Shown: positions 26,351 to 34,976 of the stretch, piece after piece
Layout of the letters: each line of letters begins with the position of its first letter
Position numbering within the stretch: the first letter of the stretch is position 1
DNA from: JAAZGD01 sp034003765
Lineage (GTDB): Bacteria > Bacillota > Clostridia > Peptostreptococcales > Anaerovoracaceae
DNA: 64,000 nucleotides
Direction of reading: 5' to 3'
Assembly: GCA_034003765.1 (NCBI GenBank)
Contig: JAVEXZ010000010.1
Coordinates: forward strand, 6,604 to 70,603
Program-made: the position numbers and the translations under genes
The notes under the pieces: model-generated
Told to the model about the DNA's origin: nothing
Databases searched by the model: none
Seen by the model: the letters and a program-made list of their open reading frames with translations, nothing else

Positions 26351-27409
26351 ATGATTAAATCAAGATTTATGCAGATTGTTATTTTTATTCTCGTCTTTTC
26401 TCTCCTGCCTCTTTTATCATCTTGCTCTTTTGAAACATCAAAACTAGAACGTCGGCAGGCTCAGTTCATAGATGTTTTTGATACTGCAAGTGTATTGATA
26501 CAATACACAGAAACCGAAGAAGAATTCAAAGAAACTGCTGAAATGATTCATGATGAACTAAAAACCTATCATCAACTCTATGACATTTATAATAATTACC
26601 CAGGCTTAAATAATATTAAAACTATTAATGACCAGGCTGGAAAAAGTCCTGTATCAGTAGATCAACGGATTATAGACCTTTTGCTCTTCTCCAAAGAGGC
26701 ATACTACAAAACTGAGGGCAAGGTAAATGTCGCCTTTGGTAGCGTATTAAAGCTGTGGCACGACTACCGTGAAATAGGAGAGACAGATCCTCTTCAAGCA
26801 AAGATACCTCCTATGGACCTATTGGAAGCTGCTAATAACCATTGTGATATTGAGGATATAGTAATTGATGAAGAATCTAACACCGTATTTCTAAAGGATC
26901 CAGAAATGCGTTTAGATGTTGGTGCAATTGCAAAAGGATACTCTGTAGAGAGAATAGCTGAATATGCCAGAACCATCGGTTTTACTGACGGTCTTATAAG
27001 CGTAGGTGGGAATATTAGAGTCCTTGGTTATAAAGGGGAAGATCAAGATCTTTGGAGCATTGGTATCCAAAACCCTGATAGAGAAAGTGAAGAAAAAGAT
27101 TTGTTTGTTACCCATCTTACAGAGGAGTCTTTAGTAACAAGTGGAGACTACATTCGATACTACACAGTGAATGGCAAAAGGTACCACCATATAATTGACC
27201 CAGAAACCCTCTTGCCTGCCAATTATTTTGCTTCAGTTACAATCATAACTCCTGATTCAGGTATGGGTGATGCCCTTTCTACAGCTCTTTTTAATGTGTC
27301 TTTCGAAGAAGGCATAGCATATGTTGAAGAACTTGATAACACTGAAGCGGTTTGGGTATATTCTGATGGGTCTATAAAATCAAGTTCTGGATTTGAAAAC
27401 CTTCTCTAA
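26351..27409 (+). CDS. apbE: ApbE-family FMN transferase lipoprotein (FmnB-like)
   Basis: About 352 residues with a lipoprotein signal ending LLSSC (Cys25). The catalytic region has the FDTAS motif near residue 39, GKVNVAFGSVLKLW near 120, LDVGAIAKGYSVERI near 190 and GLISVGGNIRVLG near 215, and HHIIDPETL binds substrate. ApbE uses FAD to attach FMN to Thr residues of target proteins outside the membrane. The pplA product next door is the obvious target. The start is taken at ATG 26351 (AAAGG about ten bases upstream). An upstream in-frame ATG at 26333 directly abuts the hairpin. Confidence 0.93.
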   Translation: MIKSRFMQIVIFILVFSLLPLLSSCSFETSKLERRQAQFIDVFDTASVLIQYTETEEEFKETAEMIHDELKTYHQLYDIYNNYPGLNNIKTINDQAGKSPVSVDQRIIDLLLFSKEAYYKTEGKVNVAFGSVLKLWHDYREIGETDPLQAKIPPMDLLEAANNHCDIEDIVIDEESNTVFLKDPEMRLDVGAIAKGYSVERIAEYARTIGFTDGLISVGGNIRVLGYKGEDQDLWSIGIQNPDRESEEKDLFVTHLTEESLVTSGDYIRYYTVNGKRYHHIIDPETLLPANYFASVTIITPDSGMGDALSTALFNVSFEEGIAYVEELDNTEAVWVYSDGSIKSSSGFENLL

Positions 27410-27528
27410 AAAGCCTCAAACTACAAGTATTATTCCACTCTTAACTTGGTCTATTCCTTTGGCTCTTTGCTTGGTCTTTTAGCCTGAATTCTTAGTTTGG
27501 TCTCTTAACCTAATCTCTTAGCTTCACT

Positions 27529-28119
27529 CTAAAAAGCCTTGCTTCCATCAATGACTATATCTGCTACTTCCTTTATGGAAAGCTCTCGAAAGTAAAAGTT
27601 CTCAAGGGGAATCCATTCATCTAAAAATCGAAGAGCTATATCCTCCCCATTTCTCAAGAAGATTCTTTTAATTTGAATTTCAGGCTCAATGGTAATAAAT
27701 ACTTTGAGATCATAGGCATCCCTTAGATATGGATGTAAACTATAGGAGCCTTCAACTATGGATAAAGGCTTTGGTTCATGAACTTCCCTTCTCTCCATAG
27801 CATTACTTTTGCAGTTATACTTAAAATAAGAAAAACTCTCATTACTCATAACCCCTAAGATTATTTCATGATAAAACCTTTCATAATCAACATTTCCACC
27901 AGGCTCTTTTAGCCTCTCCTGGCTTCTTAGCTCAGGAGTTAAAAAATAGTCATCAAGGTGGAATATATTTGCTTCATATTTTTCCCCTAGCATTTTAGCC
28001 AAAGAGCTTTTACCTGAACCGCAAGGCCCATCAATAGCAATGATTTGTCTTTGATTTTTTTTCATCATTTGGTCAATTGTTTGACACAAAATAATAAAAT
28101 CATTTTGGGATCTAATCAT
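27529..28119 (-). CDS. Uridine kinase-like P-loop kinase
   Basis: A 196-residue P-loop protein with a Walker A motif GPCGSGKSSLAK near residue 31, a HLDDYFL segment near 55 as in uridine kinase and phosphoribulokinase families, and VEGSYSLHPYLRD near 123. It probably phosphorylates a small nucleoside-like or vitamin-like substrate. Its ATG overlaps the stop of the ECF S-component gene, so uptake and phosphorylation may be coupled. The substrate cannot be told from sequence. The 119-bp gap to apbE holds short degenerate repeats and no gene. Confidence 0.82.
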   Translation of the reverse strand: MIRSQNDFIILCQTIDQMMKKNQRQIIAIDGPCGSGKSSLAKMLGEKYEANIFHLDDYFLTPELRSQERLKEPGGNVDYERFYHEIILGVMSNESFSYFKYNCKSNAMERREVHEPKPLSIVEGSYSLHPYLRDAYDLKVFITIEPEIQIKRIFLRNGEDIALRFLDEWIPLENFYFRELSIKEVADIVIDGSKAF

Positions 28120-28642
28120 TTATAACCTTGCCTCTTCTTAGAAACAAAATAATTGGAGGAATTATTATTAGTTGAATCATAATACCAGGGATAGCATTAA
28201 TAAATCCAACCCCGATAAACATTTCCATTGAGAATGTGGAGGCTCCAATTGCAAATAAAATATATGAAGCTATACCCCAAACAATTCTGCCTGCAACCAT
28301 GGCGATGATTAAGGATAAGTAAAGATAAATAGGCTTTTTGGGAAATGTCTTATAAAGCAATCCCACAACAAGTCCATATACCGATAGCTCAAATGCCATC
28401 GCTATGGCAATAGGGTACATTGGGGGCATTTGGAAAATAATACTTCTGAAAATCGGCATGACAAATCCTATCAAGAGACCGTATAAGGGCCCACAAATAT
28501 ACCCCGTCAGTAAGGCGGGGATGTGCATAGGCAAGAGCCTACTACCGATACTTGGAATTTGCCCCGTAAAAAAAGGGAGCACCATACCTAATGCCAGTAG
28601 GAGCCCCCCGTTTACCATTCTTCTAGTCGACTGTTTTCTCAA
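28112..28642 (-). CDS. ECF transporter substrate-binding (S) component
   Basis: A 176-residue integral membrane protein with six helices. The helix-1 Arg/Gly region (RRMVNGGLLLALGMVLPFF) and the short length fit the S component of energy-coupling factor vitamin transporters. The start is TTG 28642: GAGGAGG lies six bases upstream, whereas ATG 28618 has no such site. This overlaps the LapA-like gene by 20 bp. No EcfA or EcfT genes are nearby, so it must share a common energising module. The adjoining kinase suggests a substrate trapped by phosphorylation. RibU-type specificity for riboflavin, which would suit the flavin locus, is not indicated. Confidence 0.78.
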   Translation of the reverse strand: MRKQSTRRMVNGGLLLALGMVLPFFTGQIPSIGSRLLPMHIPALLTGYICGPLYGLLIGFVMPIFRSIIFQMPPMYPIAIAMAFELSVYGLVVGLLYKTFPKKPIYLYLSLIIAMVAGRIVWGIASYILFAIGASTFSMEMFIGVGFINAIPGIMIQLIIIPPIILFLRRGKVIND

Positions 28643-28982
28643 GGTTTTCCTCCTCTGGGCTTACAATTACAGATTCCTGGGGGACTGTTTCTGTCTTGTT
28701 CTTCTTTTCATCTTCATAGAGCTTACTTTGATTTCTCAGCTTTTCATTCTCTTTTCTCAATGTCCGAAGTTCTCCAGTTAGTTTAAAGTGACGAATAAGG
28801 CCCATAAGAGTAACGATCACTGCCCCCATTGCTGCAGAAATGAAAACCAACAAGGCTTGGGATGCTTCGAATTTGGTGAATAACAAGTTAATGGTAACAG
28901 GTTTTGCATTAGTCATGGCAAACACAGTCACAAGAACTGCGAAAATAAGGCCAATAACAAATAACAATTGATTCTTATGCAT
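28623..28982 (-). CDS. LapA-domain (DUF1049) membrane protein
   Basis: A 119-residue protein with two transmembrane helices (about residues 7-25 and 40-62). Between them lies the MTNAKPVTINLLFTKFEAS segment typical of LapA/DUF1049, and a charged coiled-coil tail (ELRTLRKENEKLRNQSKLYE) follows. Gram-negative LapA works in lipopolysaccharide assembly; in Gram-positive bacteria the role is unknown. A GAGGGTG ribosome binding site precedes ATG 28982, and a promoter candidate lies upstream. Confidence 0.8.
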   Translation of the reverse strand: MHKNQLLFVIGLIFAVLVTVFAMTNAKPVTINLLFTKFEASQALLVFISAAMGAVIVTLMGLIRHFKLTGELRTLRKENEKLRNQSKLYEDEKKNKTETVPQESVIVSPEEENLEKTVD

Positions 28983-29025
28983 ATAAACACCCTCTTTTCT
29001 TTGCTTTAGCTATTAAATTAGGTTA

Positions 29026-29054
29026 ATTATACCCCTTAATAGAAGATTTGAAAA
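29026..29054 (-). promoter_or_regulatory. Promoter candidate for the LapA-ECF-kinase unit
   Basis: TTTTCA, 17-bp spacer, TATAAT on the minus strand, 44 bp before the LapA-like ATG, in the 105-bp gap after aroQ. It would allow expression apart from the aromatic operon. Confidence 0.5.
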
Positions 29055-29087
29055 CCTTCTTATTGACTATATTACAAAATAGTCTAT

Positions 29088-29531
29088 TTATCTCTTTTCT
29101 TGGTCTCTATTCCCTCTAAGCCATTGAAGAGCCTCTTTATAACCTTCAAATCCTTTGCCTTCAATTGTTTTACTTGCTACCATGGAAAGGTAGGAGATTT
29201 TTCTAAAACCCTCCCTCTCTTTGGGATTTGATATGTGCACTTCTACAGTGGTAATCCCTGAACCTTTTACTGCATCCATAAGAGCAATGCTAGTATGTGT
29301 ATACCCTCCAGCATTTATTATCAAGCCATCAACCTTGCCAATTCCTGCATGAATCCAATCTATGAGTATTCCTTCATGGTTGGATTGAAAACATTCAACA
29401 TCTATATCTAGGGAGTAGGCTTCTTCTTCTATATAATCTATTAGGTCTCTGTATGTTTTATGACCATAGATTTCTGTTTCTCTTTGCCCCAATAGATTAA
29501 TATTGGGACCATTAATAACCCATATTTTCAT
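29088..29531 (-). CDS. aroQ: 3-dehydroquinate dehydratase, type II
   Basis: A 147-residue type II dehydroquinase of the shikimate pathway. Visible are INGPNINLLGQRETEIYG (residues 5-22, with the catalytic Arg and Tyr), SNHEGILIDWIH near 50, INAGGYTHTSIALMDA near 73 and VHISNPKEREGFR near 100, which holds the catalytic His. It is the last aromatic gene of the leftward operon, two bases after the pheA stop. aroB, aroE and aroK are not in the window. Confidence 0.96.
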   Translation of the reverse strand: MKIWVINGPNINLLGQRETEIYGHKTYRDLIDYIEEEAYSLDIDVECFQSNHEGILIDWIHAGIGKVDGLIINAGGYTHTSIALMDAVKGSGITTVEVHISNPKEREGFRKISYLSMVASKTIEGKGFEGYKEALQWLRGNRDQEKR

Positions 29532-29533
29532 TG

Positions 29534-30670
29534 CTATTCTCCGTAACAGCCCAAGAATTCAAAATTCTCCATTGTCTGGTCTAATTCCCCCATTAACATT
29601 ATTACTGCCTCTTCATAAACACTAGCTTCAAGATCAAAATAAAACATAAACTCAAAGTCAGTCCCCGGAATTGGCCTGCTTTCAATTTTCGAAACATTGA
29701 TATCCTTAGCAGCAAATTTTGAAAGCAGATCAAATAAGGCCCCTGGTTCATGGGGTACAGACAAGATCAAACTTATTCTATCCCCATCAGGATAGATTTC
29801 CAATTCCTTGGAAATACAAATAAAACGAGTGTAATTGTTAGAGTGATTTTCTATTTGAGTTTTGAGTGTAGTTAAACCATATAAAGGCCCGCAATTTGCT
29901 GATGAAATAGCTCCAAGGGTTCTGTCTTGACTTTCTCCAACAGTTTTGGCTGCCATGGCAGTGTTTTCGCTAACTCTTAGTTTAACACCCTTTAATGTTT
30001 TCAAAAACTCAGAGCATTGATCTAAAGCCTGTTGGTGAGATACAATTTCCTTGAGTTCACCTATAGAAGTACCCTCTTTTGCAAAAAGGCTATGTTGAAC
30101 TTTTAGTTTCAAAGATTTAGCTATATGAAAATGCTTTTCTTTCATAAGGTCATAAACTTCGGGTACCGATCCTGAGGTGCTGTTCTCGATGGGTAATAAG
30201 CCATAACGGCAAAGACCACTTTCCACAGCATTAAATACACCTTCAAATGTATTGAAATATATAATGCTAGGCATGGAAAATAGTTTGTCTGCCGCCATCT
30301 GTGAATATGAACCCTCAATTCCTTGACATGCGACTAGTGCATTCTTAGGGAAAACCTTTGCCGTTTCATCTCGAGATTTTCGAATCAAGTCAGTAAGATG
30401 AGATGTTTCAGACAAATGAGATTTTTGGTATGACCTACTTAAAGAAAATAGAGTTAGATATAGTGATTTACAGTAGGTCTTTAAGTCCTCGGAACAGGAA
30501 TTGGTTAATCTGGACAGTATCTCTCTTTCCCTTCCCTGATCCTTCACTGGTATATTATCTTGCCCCTTTGCTTTTGCAATTTCCAACACAGTTTCCATCC
30601 GCTTTTGGAACAATTCAACCATTTTGTCATCTAATTGGTCAAGGATATCCCTCTGCTTTTCAATACTCAT
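29534..30670 (-). CDS. pheA: Bifunctional chorismate mutase / prephenate dehydratase
   Basis: Predicted 378 residues. An AroQ-type chorismate mutase domain (about 1-85; ILDQLDDKMVELFQKRMETV) is joined to prephenate dehydratase (about 95-275; ACQGIEGSYSQMAADKLF, and the NSTSGSVPEVYDLM loop). A C-terminal ACT domain carries the phenylalanine-binding ESRPIPG motif. The enzyme makes phenylpyruvate from chorismate and should be inhibited by Phe. ATG 30670 is chosen (GGGAAAG upstream); it overlaps the aroC stop as ATGA. Confidence 0.94.
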   Translation of the reverse strand: MSIEKQRDILDQLDDKMVELFQKRMETVLEIAKAKGQDNIPVKDQGREREILSRLTNSCSEDLKTYCKSLYLTLFSLSRSYQKSHLSETSHLTDLIRKSRDETAKVFPKNALVACQGIEGSYSQMAADKLFSMPSIIYFNTFEGVFNAVESGLCRYGLLPIENSTSGSVPEVYDLMKEKHFHIAKSLKLKVQHSLFAKEGTSIGELKEIVSHQQALDQCSEFLKTLKGVKLRVSENTAMAAKTVGESQDRTLGAISSANCGPLYGLTTLKTQIENHSNNYTRFICISKELEIYPDGDRISLILSVPHEPGALFDLLSKFAAKDINVSKIESRPIPGTDFEFMFYFDLEASVYEEAVIMLMGELDQTMENFEFLGCYGE

Positions 30671-31755
30671 AACATCTTTCCCTTCATCATTAACTCTGAA
30701 ATTGCAATAGCTACCGCCGCTTCCACACAAACAAGGCCTCTTGGGACAATGCAAGGGTCATGGCGTCCTTTAATCTTTATTTTCGTGTTTTGTCGCGTCT
30801 TTAAGTTAACTGTATCCTGGTCTATGAAAATTGAAGCAGTGGGCTTAAAACCAGCCCTTAATATTAGGGGCATACCTGTACTCAGTCCCCCTAGAATTCC
30901 GCCGTGATTATTGGTCCTAGTAATGATTTTATCCTCCTCAAATTGAAAAGAATCATTGTGTTGACTTCCTCTCATGGTGGTTCCCTTAAAACCTGAGCCG
31001 AATTCAAGAGCCTTCACCCCTGGAATGGAAAAAATAACTTGGGAAATCACACTTTCTAGTCCTTCAAAGAAAGGTTGTCCAACTCCAACAGGCAGTCCCG
31101 TAACTCCACATTCCACTACCCCTCCTATGGAATCTCCTTCTTTCTGAACTTTTTCAATCTCCATTTTCATTGCCAGGACTTTTCCCTCTGACTCTAAGGG
31201 GAAAAACTCCCGGTTCATCTTTTGTAGTTTATCCTTTGACAAATTAAGAGGATCCCAGGGTGTATCCTGAACTTCCCCTATTGAATAAATGTGACCACCT
31301 ATATTAATCCCTCTTTTTTCTAATATGCTAGTTAGGATTGCCCCTGCAAGAACCAAGGGAGCCGTCATTCTTCCAGAGAAAAAACTTCCCCCTGAACCCT
31401 TATATCCCTCTTTATACTTAATGGCGGCAGGATAGTCTCCATGCATAGGTCTTGGAGTGAAATTAAGATTATGGTAATCCCCCGATCTTGTGTCTTGATT
31501 TCTTATTATTGCACTTAAAGGACCACCATTAGTCCTGTCTCCACTAATACCAGACAAAACCTCAAACTCATCCTTTTCTTTTCTGGCTGTTGTATAATTT
31601 TGAAGGCCAGGGACTCTTCTCTTCATTTTTTGATTAACTAGATCCCAGGAAATATCCTCTCCTGAAGGCAAGCCATCAATTATTACTCCCAAAGCCTTTC
31701 CATGGGATTCACCAAAAATAGTTATTCTTATGGCTGTTCCAATACTAAATGACAT
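30667..31755 (-). CDS. aroC: Chorismate synthase
   Basis: Predicted 362 residues. Chorismate synthase signatures are present: IFGESHGKALGVIIDGLPSG near the start, RRVPGLQNYTTARKEKDE, SGRMTAPLVLAGAI, and a C-terminal FKPTASI with RHDPCIVPRGL. The enzyme needs reduced FMN and converts EPSP to chorismate. ATG 31755 has GGGAGG eight bases upstream and overlaps the aroA stop by 11 bp. It sits in the middle of the aroF-tyrA-aroA-aroC-pheA-aroQ operon. Confidence 0.96.
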   Translation of the reverse strand: MSFSIGTAIRITIFGESHGKALGVIIDGLPSGEDISWDLVNQKMKRRVPGLQNYTTARKEKDEFEVLSGISGDRTNGGPLSAIIRNQDTRSGDYHNLNFTPRPMHGDYPAAIKYKEGYKGSGGSFFSGRMTAPLVLAGAILTSILEKRGINIGGHIYSIGEVQDTPWDPLNLSKDKLQKMNREFFPLESEGKVLAMKMEIEKVQKEGDSIGGVVECGVTGLPVGVGQPFFEGLESVISQVIFSIPGVKALEFGSGFKGTTMRGSQHNDSFQFEEDKIITRTNNHGGILGGLSTGMPLILRAGFKPTASIFIDQDTVNLKTRQNTKIKIKGRHDPCIVPRGLVCVEAAVAIAISELMMKGKML

Positions 31756-33001
31756 TCGATTTACCTCCCACTTTCTCAAAATCCCGGAAAAATCCAGGAT
31801 AAGATTTGTCAACTGCCTGGTGATCAGTAATAAGGATAGGCCCTTTTGAAATAGCAGAGGCTACGGCCATAGCCATAACGATTCTATGATCATTGGCTCC
31901 CTCTACAGGGCCTCCTCTTAGGTTATCAACACCTATAATGTCAAGGCCATCATCTTTTTCTACCACATTAGCACCCAGTGTCCTTAAGTTCCTTGCCATT
32001 ACAGCAATCCGGTCACTTTCCTTTAAACGAAGCCTTTTACCTCCATTTATTTCCGACTTCCCTTTTGCAACTGATAATATAACTGCAAGAATTGGCATTA
32101 AATCAGGACACTGAGAAAGATCAACTTGTACTCCCTTTAATTCCCTCTTCTTACTTATAATTGTGTTGGGTTTTTCTTCTATGTCCGCTCCCATTTTTTC
32201 TAGGATTGTTAGTATTTCAGCATCGGGTTGCAAGGAAGCTTTGTTAAGACCAGCAACTTCAACACTGCCTCCCAAAACTCCCAAGGCAAGGAAAAATGCT
32301 GCATTAGACCAGTCTCCCTCAACAGTCTTTTCCCCCAAGGTCCGGTAATGCTGATTACCTGGAATTTTATATCCTTCTTTAACCCTTTTTATCAATATGC
32401 CGTATTCCTCAAGAACAGCTAGGGTCAATGCTACATATCCTTCTGACTCCAATAAACTAGTAAGATGTAGCAAGCTGTCCTTTTCTAACAGGGGTAAGGC
32501 CATCAATAATCCACTTATATATTGTGAAGAGACATCCCCTGGCAAAAAATATCTCCCTCCTTCAAGCCGACCTTTTACTTGAAAGGGTAGTTTTTCTCCA
32601 GAGAAACTACAACCATTCTTTTTCATTTCACGAATCAAATCTCCTAAAGGGCGTTGGGGTAGCCGGCCTGCACCTTTAGCCAAGAATTCTTCTAATAAAG
32701 CTCCCCCTAGAGGGAGAAGAAACCTTGAGCTAGAACCACTCTCATTAAAATCCAAAAGTGGAACACCCTTAATCCTCTTTATGGGCTGAACTCTTATCAG
32801 GGGATCATTCTCTTCTATATCTGCTCCCATTGCTCTAAGGCATTGGATAGTAGTCTCTATATCTAAGGAGCTTTCCCCAAGATGTATCAGGGTCTCATCT
32901 TGAGACAAAGCAGATGCAATAAGCAACCTGTGAGCATGAGCCTTTGAAGGGATAGCCTTGATTTTTCCTTCTATTTTGTTGGGAAACACCATAACTGTCA
33001 T
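31745..33001 (-). CDS. aroA: 3-phosphoshikimate 1-carboxyvinyltransferase (EPSP synthase)
   Basis: Predicted 418 residues of normal AroA length. Motifs are PSKAHAHRLLIASALS near residue 20, NESGSSSRFLLPLGGAL near 90, and GGKRLRLKESDRIAVM near 332, with DHRIVMAMAVA near 380. The usual PSKS has become PSKA and the usual LGNAGT region reads NESGSSSR, so it is a divergent class. ATG 33001 is preferred over GTG 33013, which sits directly on the AAGG sequence. It lies about 20 bp after tyrA. Confidence 0.93.
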   Translation of the reverse strand: MTVMVFPNKIEGKIKAIPSKAHAHRLLIASALSQDETLIHLGESSLDIETTIQCLRAMGADIEENDPLIRVQPIKRIKGVPLLDFNESGSSSRFLLPLGGALLEEFLAKGAGRLPQRPLGDLIREMKKNGCSFSGEKLPFQVKGRLEGGRYFLPGDVSSQYISGLLMALPLLEKDSLLHLTSLLESEGYVALTLAVLEEYGILIKRVKEGYKIPGNQHYRTLGEKTVEGDWSNAAFFLALGVLGGSVEVAGLNKASLQPDAEILTILEKMGADIEEKPNTIISKKRELKGVQVDLSQCPDLMPILAVILSVAKGKSEINGGKRLRLKESDRIAVMARNLRTLGANVVEKDDGLDIIGVDNLRGGPVEGANDHRIVMAMAVASAISKGPILITDHQAVDKSYPGFFRDFEKVGGKSNVI

Positions 33002-33022
33002 ATTAGTTTTCACCTTCCATTA

Positions 33023-33853
33023 TTACTTAAGCTCTAGCCTGCGAATTCTTCCTTGATGTAAAAGGCTATAAAGATGGTCTTCATCTTCATTCTTCAATGC
33101 TTGGCTATATCCTTTTAGTCTGTCGATGAGACCATCCACCTCTCTAACAAGATTATCCCTATTTGCAAAAAATAGTTCAGACCACAATGTCTCATTTAAC
33201 TCTGCAACCCGTGTCATGTCATGAAAGCTTCCTGCAGAAAATCCTGCATGGTTCATAGCAGAAGGACTCTGAATATATGCACTTGATACAACATGTGCCA
33301 ACTGAGAACTTAAAGCTATAATTTCATCATGCTTTTCCGGAGTTGATATCTCTATGTGTGAAAACCCAATGGATAAGAATAAATCTTTTAACCATTCTAA
33401 TTGTGCAATTTGAATATCAGGTAAGGGAGTGAAGATCATAGAGGCCTTTTGAAACAATGATATGGTAGATGCATCAAAACCAGAAAATTCTATTCCAGCC
33501 ATTGGGTGTCCACCAACAAAGGTAAAACCATTCTCTTTCGCCAAAGGGAAAGCATCTCGGCATATTTCTTCTTTTACACCACAGCAATCCATTACCAAAC
33601 CCTTGGGATTAAATGATGATGCATTCTCTCGTAAAAACTTCAAAACATCTTTGGGGTATATGGCGATTATCAAAAGATCGCACTTCTCAAAGTCTTGAGT
33701 CCTTAACTCCTTATCAATTGCCCCAACCATTTTTGCCTTTGCTAATACTGTAGGGTCTTGATCTAAACCCCAGACACTATGCTGGGTGTTCTTCCTTATT
33801 GATTTTGCTAAGGATCCCCCTATAAGGCCTAACCCTACGATTCCAATATTCAT
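33023..33853 (-). CDS. tyrA: Prephenate dehydrogenase
   Basis: A 276-residue NAD-dependent enzyme that converts prephenate to 4-hydroxyphenylpyruvate for tyrosine. It has the nucleotide motif GIVGLGLIGGSLAKSIRK (residues 4-21), a GGHPMAGIEFSGFDAS segment near 118 and the SSQLAHVVSSAYIQSP helix near 183. No C-terminal ACT domain is present, so Tyr feedback by that route is unlikely; control may lie in the operon leader. Its ATG overlaps the aroF stop by four bases. Confidence 0.93.
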   Translation of the reverse strand: MNIGIVGLGLIGGSLAKSIRKNTQHSVWGLDQDPTVLAKAKMVGAIDKELRTQDFEKCDLLIIAIYPKDVLKFLRENASSFNPKGLVMDCCGVKEEICRDAFPLAKENGFTFVGGHPMAGIEFSGFDASTISLFQKASMIFTPLPDIQIAQLEWLKDLFLSIGFSHIEISTPEKHDEIIALSSQLAHVVSSAYIQSPSAMNHAGFSAGSFHDMTRVAELNETLWSELFFANRDNLVREVDGLIDRLKGYSQALKNEDEDHLYSLLHQGRIRRLELK

Positions 33854-34869
33854 TGCCTTCCCCCTCGTTTCCAGGCTAAAGGTCTTAGCTCTAAAAGCCT
33901 CATTGATAACTCTTCGAATTCTTTGGGTGTAAGTGATTGAGGGCCATCACAAAGAGCATGGGCAGGGTCATTATGAACTTCTATTATGACTCCATCGGCG
34001 CCTACAATGGTTGCTGCCATAGATAGGGGGGGGACTAGTTTGGAAAGTCCAGAACCGTGGCTAGGATCAACTAGCACAGGCAAATGTGTCAGTTCTTTAA
34101 GCAATGGAACCACAGAAACATCTAAAGTATTTCGGGTAGCAGTTTCAAATGTTCTTATGCCTCTCTCGCAAAGTACAATCTGATTGTTCCCACCATTCAT
34201 TATGTATTCAGCACTCATCAAAAGCTCCTGTAATGTATTTGCCAATCCACGCTTAAGTAAGATAGGCTTATCCACTCTTCCTAAAGCCTTTAGCAATTCA
34301 AAATTTTGCATATTCCTTGCACCAACCTGAATCATATCCACATTTTCAAAAAGCTCTAAATGTGATGCATCCATTATTTCTGTTACAATTGGAAGCCCTG
34401 TCTTCTCTTTGGCTAAAAGCATCAAACGTAGGCCTTCTCCTTTTAAGCCTTGAAAATCATAAGGGGATGTTCTGGGCTTAAATGCTCCTCCACGAAGTAT
34501 TGTAGCTCCCGAGGCTTTAACTGCAATTGCAATCTCACAAATTTGGTCTTCTGATTCTATTGAGCAAGGACCAGCTATCATTTGGTAGTGGCCTCCTCCG
34601 ATTTTTACTCCAGAAACATCTACTACTGTATCCTCTGTATGGAATTTACGGTTTGCCTTTTTATAGGGTTCTTGGACACGCTTAACATCAGAAACAATAT
34701 CTAATGCTCTTATTAGATCAGGATCAACGGTTGAAGTATCTCCTACTAGCCCTAATATAGTATGGTTCAATCCTTCACTAACATGAACCATTACATTTTT
34801 TGTTCCCAACCAAGCCTTTAAATCCTCTAATTGCCTTTTGTCATAGTTCTCTCTTAAGATGACGATCAT
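33850..34869 (-). CDS. aroF: 3-deoxy-7-phosphoheptulonate synthase (DAHP synthase, type I-beta)
   Basis: A 339-residue first enzyme of the aromatic pathway. About 80 N-terminal residues form a ferredoxin-like regulatory domain, as in Thermotoga-type enzymes, and a catalytic barrel follows. Signatures are AGPCSIESEDQI near residue 113, GGAFKPRTSPYDFQGL near 138, QVGARNMQNFELL near 182, KPILLKRG near 200 and LVDPSHGSG near 270. GGGGGAAAAG precedes the ATG. Expression is probably governed by the attenuator and Phe/Tyr-rich leader peptide just upstream. Confidence 0.95.
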   Translation of the reverse strand: MIVILRENYDKRQLEDLKAWLGTKNVMVHVSEGLNHTILGLVGDTSTVDPDLIRALDIVSDVKRVQEPYKKANRKFHTEDTVVDVSGVKIGGGHYQMIAGPCSIESEDQICEIAIAVKASGATILRGGAFKPRTSPYDFQGLKGEGLRLMLLAKEKTGLPIVTEIMDASHLELFENVDMIQVGARNMQNFELLKALGRVDKPILLKRGLANTLQELLMSAEYIMNGGNNQIVLCERGIRTFETATRNTLDVSVVPLLKELTHLPVLVDPSHGSGLSKLVPPLSMAATIVGADGVIIEVHNDPAHALCDGPQSLTPKEFEELSMRLLELRPLAWKRGGRQ

Positions 34870-34894
34870 AAACTTTTCCCCCTATTCCCCTCAG

Positions 34895-34931
34895 AAAACC
34901 AAAAAACCCTACAGTGAGTTTCACTGCAGGG
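34895..34931 (-). terminator. Attenuator terminator in the aroF leader
   Basis: On the minus strand CCCTGCAGTGA / TCACTGTAGGG forms an 11-bp stem (one G-U) with an AAC loop, followed by TTTTTTGGTTTT. It lies about 26 bp before the aroF ATG and about 45 bp after the leader peptide stop, so it can stop transcription before the operon. Confidence 0.88.
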
Positions 34932-34976
34932 TATGAATACTAAAATTCTATGGTGCTAATTTTTCCCTATTGCAGC
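34924..34976 (-). promoter_or_regulatory. Antiterminator pairing in the aroF leader
   Basis: The segment just after the leader stop codon, CTGCA-ATA-GGG (34965-34975), can pair with CCC-TGCAG (34924-34931), the 5' arm of the terminator, leaving a three-base bulge. The same segment can also pair with AATGCAGTT (35028-35036), which lies just before the Phe/Tyr codons. These exclusive pairings match the 1:2, 2:3 and 3:4 scheme of amino acid attenuators. Confidence 0.65.
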
